Assembly (NCBI GenBank): GCA_023055505.1
Contig: JALIRH010000004.1
Span: 34,105,502-34,169,501 of the forward strand
Direction of reading: 5' to 3'
From: Callipepla californica brunnescens
Taxonomy: Eukaryota > Chordata > Aves > Galliformes > Odontophoridae
Length of the DNA stretch: 64,000 nt
Shown: in pieces, positions 37,059 through 46,286 of the stretch
How the letters are laid out: each line of letters begins with the position of its first letter
How positions within the stretch are numbered: the stretch's first letter is position 1
The notes under the pieces: model-generated
Told to the model about the DNA's origin: nothing
Database searches by the model: none
What the model saw: the letters and a program-made list of their open reading frames with translations, nothing else
Program-made: the position numbers and the translations under genes

Positions 37059-40000
37059 TTCAGTGACACAACTTTCATCTTCAGAGTGCTTCTTTGGAAG
37101 TCAGTAAATGAGGAGAAATAGGTTGATAAGAGGGAATAAAGACTTTTGTCTCATGACAATAATGTATCTTTTGTACCTAAGCCAAGAATTTACATTTTAT
37201 GGTCCAGTTAAAAAATCTTTCAAATCTTAAGTTACACTGTATAGTTTGGAAAAGATCTGCTAGTTGATCCTTACCACATCAAAATGAAAGGAAACCAAGT
37301 GACTATGTACATATGTAATCAATAAACGTCCAATCTAGTTTTTTGGAGATGAAATTTCATTCATTTATTTAGCTTCTAAATGGTATGTAATTTCTTCAGG
37401 CCAAGAAATAAACTGAAAGGATTTAGAAGGATTTGCTTATCAGCAGAACACCACGTAGCTTTATATTCCTTCAGCTTTTGGGAAGGTACATTGAAGTTGG
37501 GTTAAGCTGCTGTGGTTAAATATTTCTCTTTCCCCAGTCAGGGTGCCTATAACAAGAGATGGATGAATCTTTCTCACTTCTCTTTTTTGTCCATTTGCCC
37601 TCCCTTCTCTTTCTGTCTCTGCTCACAGCCCTCACAATACCATCACCCTGTCCCATTACCAGCAGATAGAGACAAAAGTCAGAAATATTATTTTTCTCCA
37701 TCATCTTTGCACAGCTTAGGGACAGAACAATGTCCTTGAAATTTGCCATCAAAACTGATCAAAAAGTGTCAGGATTTACAATCTTAACGAACTATTGATT
37801 CTGTTGAGATAGGCTTTCAGTTTTCAGTGAACTAATTCAGCTTTCAAGGCTCTTTTTAACCATGACTGCTCGTGACTCTGAATTGAGATACAACTGGGGG
37901 GATTATTTTTTGTTTTCTTTCAGTTAACTGACTAGTTAATCTCTTGTCTGCTGTAGTAATGAACAAATGGCTGATTTTTGTTAAGGAGTAGCTCTCACAA
38001 TCCCTGCTTAGTCATGTAATGTAATCACATCAGCTTTTATGTCCAGGCAGGATCACACAATCAGGAAATGCATTTTGCCAGGTTACTGTTGAGGGTTATG
38101 TGCTTGCTCGTTACCTCCCAGCTCCCAGCCAAACAGGATCCTGAGAATGTCAGAATGGATTTGTTCCCATGGTCTGAACAGGTCTAGAGCAGGGGCATTT
38201 TCTTTCTGTGAGTGCATCTAGCTGAAAGCTAGGTAGCTTTTCTACCTGCTTCAGAATTACAATAAATGTATAATGATGTGTTTCTGTAACATAGGTATAA
38301 CAAATTGATTTAGGTTGGACTAAATATAGATGAGGCAGACTCTTCCCCACTAGAGCGTATGCACTGATGGTATTAATGTCTGAATCTCTTGGGTCACTGC
38401 TTACTCTCAGTGCTGTTGGTTTTCTTATGCTTTGTTGGGGAGACTTCTCCACACTTAGTAAAGATTACCATTGGGATTTTTCTTGTTGAAGGTCATTTTA
38501 GATTTTTTTTTGGTCTTAACTACTATTTTGAAGCACCATAAATAGTTCTTCTTTTTTCCTGATTTTTATTATGCCCTTGTAAACACATACAGTCTTTGCT
38601 AAGTCAAACTCAGATGCTTAATTCTGCTAAGCTTGTCTCATGCATATATCATCCCGGTACTTTCATATTTTCAGTGACTTTTCTCTGAGTTATCTCCAAT
38701 TACTCTGAATCTTTCGGCACTGAATAGTACAAAACCAAATGTAATGAGTGTAATGGTGTATATTAAGTCAGTTGAAATCAATGCCAGTTTAAACCAACAA
38801 AGGATCTGGCCCTCTGTTTTCACTTCAGAAGAGCTACATGGAGAAAAATAACTAGTTTCATGTTATTTAATGCATTGCTTCTGTAGAGGCAGGTATGATC
38901 TTAGCACCATCTCAGAGTGGGGAGGATGGCGTGCACAGCTTTGTGGATGTGTCATATATGAAAGTACGTTTTACTATCCAGTGTTAAAGAGTTGAAGAGG
39001 ATTAATACCCTCTATTCACCAATAAGAAATCCAGGACTGTCTTGAACAGTTTACACAGCCATAAATTACAGCTGCTTTTATAATACTTCATTATGATTTG
39101 AACAACATTTCTAATATTTTCCCTTTTATATTCAGATTCTTTCTGTCTGCATAGGATGAGTCTCTTAGGTCTACTATAATGAACTCTAGGGTATTTTGCA
39201 GGTAAGGATTAAGTAAAAAGTAAAAAATAAATGTAAGAAAGATGGATGAAGGATTCCCTCTTAATTGAAGTAGTGTGAACAGAAAACAAGTGCTTTGAAA
39301 TGTCCAGTTATCAAAGTAGAAAAGGTTGAACATTAGAGCTAGAATTTAGACACAATGAAACAAACATTTCCTCTGTTATCTTACAGTGATATGGCAGAAA
39401 ATGACTTGAGATTGTTCTTTGTCAGGGTGTGTCTTGTTTTCCGGAATACAGAATAGAGGAACATTTACCCCATATGCTGTTATGCATAGAAGATAATAGT
39501 TCATACATATTCAGTAATAAATTTGAAATATTTAGGAAATAAGGCAGTATGAGAGTAGAAAAGGGATTCAAGTGGTCAGATTTAAGAGAAAACTGCTGAA
39601 TTTCACCTCTATTCATTTTAGGTGTGAAATGCAAATGTATTGCTCATAAATACAACAATATTTCCTTGGCGTTGGGAAGGTATTTCTACCTAGCATTTTA
39701 TGGTGGTCATATCTCAGGAAGTATCGTAAATTGTGATTCCTTGGTGGCAAAGAGATTTACAGTTCTCTTGCAACAAAGCATTAAGTGTCACTTTTCAAAC
39801 AGTGGCAATGAAGTGGCAGTTGTGTGTAGAAGAGTTTCAAGCAGAAGGCAACTAGGAAAATTGAATCCTATTTGACATACTGAAGCGACAGCAAAGGATG
39901 TACTTCTAGAAGAATTTGTCTGCAGGGTTTGAATTTATGGGTCCTTGTCATTTCTCTCCCAGTAGAAGTGAGAACTCCATCATTTTTGGGTGTGTTATTT

Positions 40001-41726
40001 ATAATTTCATAAAGCTGTTCTGTGACAGGACTTATTTTACCTAGTATGCCTAATCTTTCTCACATAATGGTGCACCCTAAGAGCAAGGTGTCAAACAAAC
40101 TTTGTAGTTGGAAAAAGGGAAGATTCAGCACCTGCCATTTTGTAAAGAACAAAGGAGCAAGGGTTTGGGATCTGACACATAAATTGGGGCTTTGAGCATT
40201 TGGAAGGATTGCACGACAGTGCAGTCATCTTGAACAGGTCTTGTCATGCCATCTCAGCTTCCCCTTCACTTTACATCCCTCAGCAGTATGTACCATTTAA
40301 TGAACAAAGATGTAGAACTATCACCATGATTGAAGAGACCCTTAGAATGAAAAATTAGGAGGAGGTGATTACAGCGCTAATAATTCATTGAAAGGGATGG
40401 AGAACCAATTCAAGTGAAATTGAAAGAATTTGAAGGTAAATATGCTCATAAATCCTCAAGGGTAGTCTCAGAGTTTAGCACTTTCCCCTACCCTGGTTTT
40501 ATTCCAAAGCAATTTCATTAAACACCAGAGAGAGGGAGAGGAAAAATAATAATATAAATGCTATAAAAAATCTTTCAAACGAAGGAATAAAAAGAGTTCC
40601 TGCCAGAGTGAGATTTTATTGAAAGTTATTATAATACCTATCTTTAGTTTTATGGCTTTTAATACAGGACCAAGTAATTTCAAAGCTGGGATTTAAAAAA
40701 AATGAAATACATATTTTAAGATATTATAGTATGAATTATTATTTTTAATATAGAATTTAGTTAATATATGAAATTGGAAAATATTTTCTCTCTTGTGTCC
40801 TTTCCAATGAAAACACATTGTTTCCATCATAGCACACAGGGAACTTTTCTTTACCATCACATTGCCTGTATGTAAGAATGGTTACCATTTACCATCCTCA
40901 CATTACTGGACAGACAGTAAAGAATAAATCCATTTACCTAGCATTGGACCAGTGGATGTGTGTTATCAGCTTGCTTTCAAAACTGTGAGAGGGAATCGGA
41001 AATAGAACAGCTGGTTTTGCTTATTGCCTCACAGTGAACTGTTTCTGATGAGAATAAATGATAGTAGAGAGATTTCTGGCATTGTTGCTCACTAGCTTGT
41101 CGTATCCTGTGGAAGAAGAAATTTAATAATCATCAAGTGAAAATTATCTTTGAAATGGTACCGATTCCAGTTACAAGAAGTTACAGTGTCCTGGAGATTT
41201 CCTCATTTCTGTTTCTGTGGTCAGGAATTTTCTGCTGCTTCTCAAAGTGGCTTTATTCCTCTGGGATGACTCAGATGCTGGTATCTGAGTGAAAGGTGCA
41301 AGGAAAACCAATATGAGATGAGAACTGAAAATCAGTTACTGATCAATTGTGATGAAATTCAGAGATAAAAAATACAAGATAGGAAGTGGCAAGACAGGAT
41401 TAGTGTATTTATCTCTTCCATGTCTTCTAGAGATCTCATTAGTGACCTTAAGTCTAACACCACTTTTAGAGGGTTTTCGCTTTTTCTAACCCTCATGTTT
41501 ATGTATTCGTAATCAGTTGCATGGGACAAACAGTAGTCACATAACAAGAAAACTGGAATATTGGGGGAAATAGCATGCAGTGGAGGTGGGAAGGCAAGGA
41601 CAGAGATTAATTGATGGAATCAAGTGTGTAACTAGTTGCAAAAAAGTACAGATACAGGTCGAAGTTGGTATATGTGCGTATTACACAATGACATTTTGTC
41701 TCAGTCTGGCTGTGCTCTTCTCAAAT

Positions 41727-41960
41727 CATAGAATCACCAAGGTTGGAAAAGACCTCCAAGATCAGTCCAACCATCCAGTTATCACCACTTTTTCCCACTA
41801 AACCATGTCCCTCGGTACAAAATCAAAATGTTTCTCGGCAGCCCATTCCAGTGCCTGACCACTCTTTCAGAGAAGTTGTTTTTCCTAACGTTGTTTTTCC
41901 TAACATCCAATTTGAATCTCTTTTGGCTCAACTTGAGGCCATTCCCTCTAGTCTTGCTCA
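41727..41960 (-). mobile_element. CR1 LINE 3' end, antisense
   Basis: The + strand shows 'catagaatcaccaaggttgg', 'aaaagacctccaagatca', 'cccactaaaccatgtccctc', 'cagcccattccagtgcctga' and 'gaggccattccctctagtc'. An open frame of 169 codons starting at 41828 runs through this repeat and is not a gene. A 15-bp tandem duplication lies inside (41875-41904). Confidence 0.94.
41875..41904. repeat. 15-bp perfect tandem duplication inside a CR1
   Basis: Two copies of gttgtttttcctaac, head to tail. Confidence 0.95.
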
Positions 41961-43589
41961 GATCTCATGTTAGTTTCAAAATTCTGTGTCTTATATATAA
42001 TATAATATGTCCTATGTCTATAAAATCTCCAATGGTCAGGATCTGTCACACATCAGTAGGTGGGATGTCCCAAAGGCTCACCTCACTCAACACTCAGCTC
42101 CTTGCTTCTAACTCTGGCCATGTGGTTCTTGGGGACAGAGTCCCAAACAGGCTAGTACAGGCAGCAAATTCTTATTTAATCTTTAGTGTCTGTGGTACAG
42201 GGACTTTCCAAGTGAAATGTGGTGTGTTCAGCAGTTGTGAGTGGGTATTTTTACCCTTCATTTGCTCAGTCATTTTCAAAATGCATCTAAACCTCTATCA
42301 CCCATCGTTGCCATGTTGCAAGGGGTTACTCAATTGAAAAAAAAAATGTTTAATTGTGTGAGGGAATATAATCTTAGTTTTTTCTGATACTTCTACCTTT
42401 CTGGTTTGATGTGATGGTTCTAATAATGAAGGAGGGAGGGAGGAAAGGGCTGTACAGGTACTGTCTATTCTTTACAAATACTGAATCAGATTGTCAATTC
42501 AATTGGATCTTATTTTAAGTTAATATTGCATAAAGACCTTAGATATGAGTAAATAAAGTAGGTAAGTGGATAGGCATAGCAATTGGTTAGTGACAACGAC
42601 ACATTGTTAGAATTTTTATGTCCGTTCCTACTTCAAGCAAACCATTGCTATTCTTCTATGAAATTCAGTATGTGAACTGTCACATCTTCAACTAAGGGCA
42701 AAACCTATGTTCTCTAAATACAACCTGGAAATCAGAAAAACATTGCTAAAGTCTTAGTACTGTCTAAGCAAGGTCTTCTAGCGGTAGTGGAGAACATACT
42801 TTATTCAGAGTGCTATCCTTAATACTCCTCAACACAAGTGTTTTAGACACCTGTAGTTTCAGTAGTGACATTTCACTTCCTTAAAAAATTTTTTTTGCAA
42901 TACTGTTTTGTTGACTTGTGATTCTAAATTTACAGTGTTACAATTAAAAGCTGATATCTTTCTACTCAGAGATGGCTGCATTTCACTGTTGGAGGATGTG
43001 ATTACTGTTTTTAGAAATAATTTTGTTCTTTGGGATTAATAATGCTTCATAAAATATATGTGATAGAGCCAGAATTATGGAAAGTAATTTTTTATTTTGT
43101 GCATTCCTCTTTTCTTGACCTCTTTCTGAGGAGAGAAACTTTTAAAGCCAGTTCGTTTTAAGAGAGAATTCAGCACCAGGATTTCAACAGCATTCCTTCA
43201 TTTTCTGTGACTAAGGGAAGTTGCCAAAAAATGATCTTAACACATAAGGCAGGAAATTACTTTGTACCTGTCACCTTCAATTTCTTTTAATCTTGCCTCC
43301 CCATGGAAGTATTTAAGCATGAGATTACTGCAAGATTGCATACTACAAAACGCTGCTGTACAGCAGTGCTGGTGCAAGAGCAGGTAGGATGTAATACATA
43401 TGATAGGAATTCCCTTATTTTATGGCTCTGTTTTTACAGCTACTCTGTTTTTGTAATTTTCATTTACAACCAGAATTTTTTTTCTTATCTCACTCTTAAG
43501 TCATTGAAATCAAGAGGGAAGGAACATCAGGTTGGATGTGAGCATTTTGACTGACTGCTCAATTCCATTTTTCTCCATTTTTCTTCTTC
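41961..43589. other. Intronic stretch without a gene
   Basis: Unique AT-rich sequence; no element recognised. Confidence 0.55.
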
Positions 43590-43607
43590 TTTTTTTTTTT
43601 TTTTTTT
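43590..43607. repeat. T18 run
   Basis: T run behind a short (TTC)n stretch. Confidence 0.9.
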
Positions 43608-43839
43608 CCTAAAAAGAAGAGGAAATGAAGTACTTCTGGTACAGAACAGTGAGGAACTTGTTAGCATTAGGACCACGTGTCACTGAAGAAAATTTTGGGA
43701 CCTCAGAACACTTTGTTTTGTAAAGAAAAGAAGGTACACACAACATTTTGAAGGCAGCATAACAGGCATATGATTGGAAAGGAGACCTTATTTAAATCTG
43801 GAGAGTCTCTCTCTGGAGTAAGGATGCCAAAGCTTTTCA

Positions 43840-45060
43840 TGATGTGAGGTCCTCAGGAGTATTAACCTGGGATACTGAGGTACAATGTACTGCAGTACAG
43901 CCACCTGGCTCCCCAGGGGCCATGCCTCAAGCCATACTTACTGCCTGGCAAGGAACATTTCAGCTGTTCTTTTCCAGGAACCATCCTGCTGCTCAGAAGA
44001 ATACGCAGCTTTCTGCAAGGAGAAGGTATACAGGGAGACAGTTCCAGCAGAAGCTGTGGTCTGCGCTGATACTGCAGAGCTGGGATAATTTTGTGCTGTT
44101 TTCAGGATCATTACAACCTGTGTCCAGAGGCTGCCACAGCTTCTCTCCCTAATGGTCTGCTTTACTAATTCAACTAATTGCAGCAATTACAGGCAGGAGA
44201 TGCTTCTGGGAGGAGACAACAATGCAGTTCTCTCTAACATGCTGCAGAGCATGCTGCTCATTAATTAGACCAGCCACAACATAAAAATATATTTAAAAAG
44301 AAAAAAAAAGAAAGGGGGGGGGGGGGGGTGAAGAAAGAAAGAAAGAAAGAAAAAAAGAAATAGAAAAATATAGCCATCAGGAAATGCAAATGAATATCAC
44401 AAGGCACGTCAGGGCCATGAACAGCCACGGTTTGGCTCAACAGCCCATCAGCCGAGCTGCAGCCAGGCTGATCCCTGGTAGGTTGGGCATACCTGAAATG
44501 TACAACAGATCTTTACAATGCAACAAACATGTTCTAGCTGGGGAAATGTGAAGGATTCCCATCCCAGGGGGTGCATCAGCAGAGCGGAAAGTACCTCTGC
44601 CTGAGAGTGATGCATTTACAACACAGCAGAGTTCTGTTAGCTGCTGGGGTGATGAGTGTTATGTGTGTCTTCATTGTACATTTGTCTTTGCAGGAAGTAT
44701 GCTCAGCCTGGGCATGCCTCATCTGTCCTGGCTGTCAGTGGGTGCCTTCTGGCAGGCCCCACATGGCTCTGGTGCTTATCAAGGAGCCCAGCGTGCTCCA
44801 GACAGGCCCATTGCTGACTGCTGGGGCCGTGTGCCAGCCAAGCAGGTGTCAGGCCCACACAGGATGGGGCACAGTGCCATCCATAGCCAGCCAGAACTAC
44901 ATGGCACTACTGCGCCCACCTGAAATATTCAGCAGCACAAGTCCTCCAACAGGGGAATCCATCTCCGTGCTACACTGGGATAGCTGGAGTTCTTGGTGCA
45001 AATTAAATATTTTAGAAGTTAATTATTCTGAAGCATTTTTGTAGGGTACTTAGCCGTCTC
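43840..45060. other. GC-richer intronic stretch upstream of the exon
   Basis: Visibly richer in G and C than the surroundings, especially 44690-44990. It has overlapping open frames (44571-45044 and 44663-44923) that resemble no known protein, and an acceptor-like site at 44693 but no good donor. I read it as non-coding intron. Confidence 0.5.
44296..44361. repeat. Homopurine tract with G15 and (GAAA)n
   Basis: Uninterrupted purines from 44296 to 44328, including 15 consecutive G (44314-44328). After a single T come about seven GAAA-type units. Confidence 0.92.
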
Positions 45061-45087
45061 TAAAAGAACCTCTTGTCTTGCAAGCAT

Positions 45088-45139
45088 CTGATATCTTTCT
45101 CCTGTTATTTTTCCTCTGTTCCTGCTGTTTGCATTCCAG
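45088..45139 (+). promoter_or_regulatory. 3' splice site of the NRXN3 exon: branch point, pyrimidine tract and AG
   Basis: A ctgat branch-point match has its A at 45091, about 48 nt before the exon. It is followed by a nearly pure pyrimidine tract (45095-45137) ending in gcattccag. This is a strong acceptor and fixes the exon start at 45140. Confidence 0.85.
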
Positions 45140-45215
45140 ACAACAGATGACATTGTTTCATCCGCTGAATGTTCTAGCGATGATGAAGACTTCATTGACT
45201 GTGAACCCAGTACAG
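45140..45215 (+). CDS. NRXN3: Neurexin-3 coding exon, extracellular stalk just before splice site 5 (partial gene)
   Basis: Neurexins are presynaptic single-pass adhesion proteins that bind neuroligins, LRRTMs, cerebellins and other partners. The exon starts in phase 0 and ends after the first base of a codon. It reads T-T-D-D-I-V followed by [19 protein letters not shown]. The dense acidic run between two cysteines (codons 11 and 21, at 45170-45172 and 45200-45202) is the neurexin cysteine loop in the stalk between the last LNS domain and the membrane. The sequence fits neurexin-3 better than neurexin-1, which as I recall has a proline and a 'DIDPCEPSS' ending here. The phase-1 end would join to a downstream exon beginning CN (Ala-Asn-Pro-Thr) or GN (Gly), as in mammalian neurexin-3 isoforms. 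The exon is 76 bp, so skipping it would shift the frame, and it is probably constitutive. Neurexin comparisons are from memory, not from a search. Confidence 0.93.
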
Positions 45216-45221
45216 GTAAGT
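45213..45221 (+). promoter_or_regulatory. 5' splice site of the NRXN3 exon
   Basis: The junction is ACAG|GTAAGT, a near-perfect match to the U1 consensus, and it ends the exon in phase 1. This is the proximal donor and is expected to be the main one. Confidence 0.88.
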
Positions 45222-45230
45222 CAGGTCAGT
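45222..45230 (+). promoter_or_regulatory. Candidate alternative (distal) 5' splice site, 9 nt downstream
   Basis: CAG|GTCAGT matches the donor consensus at 8 of 9 positions; +3 is C rather than A or G. Using it would extend the exon by 45216-45224 and add three in-frame residues (Gly-Lys-Ser) after EPST. Neurexin splice site 5 is known for alternative donor and acceptor use, and I recall a Gly-Arg-Ser variant at this point in mammalian neurexin-3. Use in this species is inferred. Confidence 0.5.
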
Positions 45231-45269
45231 CTTCTTTTGCTTGCTTTCTGATTTAATTTGCAAAAAACA

Positions 45270-45375
45270 ATGCATACATATATTTATATGTGTGTGAATG
45301 TATACATATATTATTATATATGTATATATATGTGTGTGTATAAGTGTATATATATGTCCTTATGTATATATACAC
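45270..45375. repeat. (TA)/(TG) microsatellite close to the NRXN3 donor
   Basis: About 105 bp of alternating purine-pyrimidine sequence (atatat and tgtgtg blocks) starting 54 nt after the exon end. Confidence 0.92.
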
Positions 45376-46201
45376 TGTAAATAAAATAAAAATTATGCAG
45401 CCAAGCATCGGATCCCATGGACTTGGCAACAGGAAAAACAACGCAATTTCATCATTGTTTGGTTAATATAAAGTTGTTTGCATAGAAAGCTGTACTTCTC
45501 GAAAGTGATCCTAGCTAATTAATAGTTTACATGTTTGTAGCAGTTATTCACTAACACAGTGGGAAAAAATTATATATCAACATGGCATGTGACAAATAAT
45601 AAAGATTTATAAAGTGTGGGGGAGTTAATGTTTGAAAAACAGAGCAGAGAAACGAAAATGAAACAATACTGTTATATTATGCTGTTTACTCTTCATTAAT
45701 TGTACTGAAGTTGGACCGTGCAAGGATACATTTGTCCATGGGATTTAAAATGCAATTAACATGGTAATATATTTATACTAATTTTGTTTTCTGTGAGACA
45801 AAAGAAATTGAGGAGCATCAAAACATTGTTCTAACATAACAAAATTAGTAGTAATTCTTGCCATGTTATCTGCAGTGATGCTTCAAAATGTATCCATTAA
45901 AGAGTCAGAAGGACTGGCCGTATGGAACTGACTCAACTTCTTCCCTTTCAGATACATTTTGATAAATTGATGGCTATTCTTTCTGGTGAGATATATGAGA
46001 TATATGAGATATCCAGCAGGCAACTGCAGTCTATTTTATTTCTTACAGGCTTTTTCAAGTCGTCTTTTTTGAGGCTTGCCATGAGTTAAGCATTCTATAA
46101 TAGAGAACAGACATCATCGAATTTCTGTGTACATTTTTAAAAAAGAGGGTGTTTGGTTAGAATCTTATGTCCTTAAAAATGAAACATATAAATAGCTTAG
46201 G

Positions 46202-46286
46202 TTTTGTTTTGTTTTGTTTTGTTTTCTTTGTTTTGCTTTGTTTAATTATTTATTTGGGATTTTTTGTTTGTTTGTTTGTTTTTTGC
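46202..46286. repeat. (TTTTG)n and (TTTG)n tracts
   Basis: About five TTTTG units from 46202, a degraded continuation, then four TTTG units around 46264-46284. Confidence 0.88.

Larger units (their letters stand above)
31858..41726. other. Intronic stretch without a gene (about 10 kb)
   Basis: Unique DNA. It holds a possible MIR-like remnant (36215), a hairpin (37022) and a T13 run at 34417-34429. The part 33360-33690 is non-repetitive, contains homeodomain-type motifs and could be a regulatory element, but nothing in the sequence proves that. Confidence 0.55.
1..45139 (+). other. NRXN3: NRXN3 intron upstream of the stalk exon (5' end outside the window)
   Basis: No splice-bounded frame encoding LNS6 or the Thr-rich stalk of a neurexin was recognised here, so the whole stretch is read as one intron of at least 45.1 kb. 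Giant introns are normal for neurexin genes. Open frames in it are short, lack protein-like composition and overlap one another on both strands. Repeats and other elements inside it are listed separately. Confidence 0.75.

Noticed and set aside
38766..38820. 'gaaatcaatgcc...ggatctggccc' block resembling amniote interspersed repeats
   Set aside because: Too short and too diverged to assign to a family by eye.
41828..42337. Longest open frame in the window (169 codons, + strand)
   Set aside because: Its first third runs antisense through a CR1 tail and the rest has no protein features. It is a chance frame.
44571..45044. 157-codon frame just upstream of the NRXN3 exon
   Set aside because: No recognisable domain, a second open frame overlaps it, and it stops before the exon with no donor to join it.
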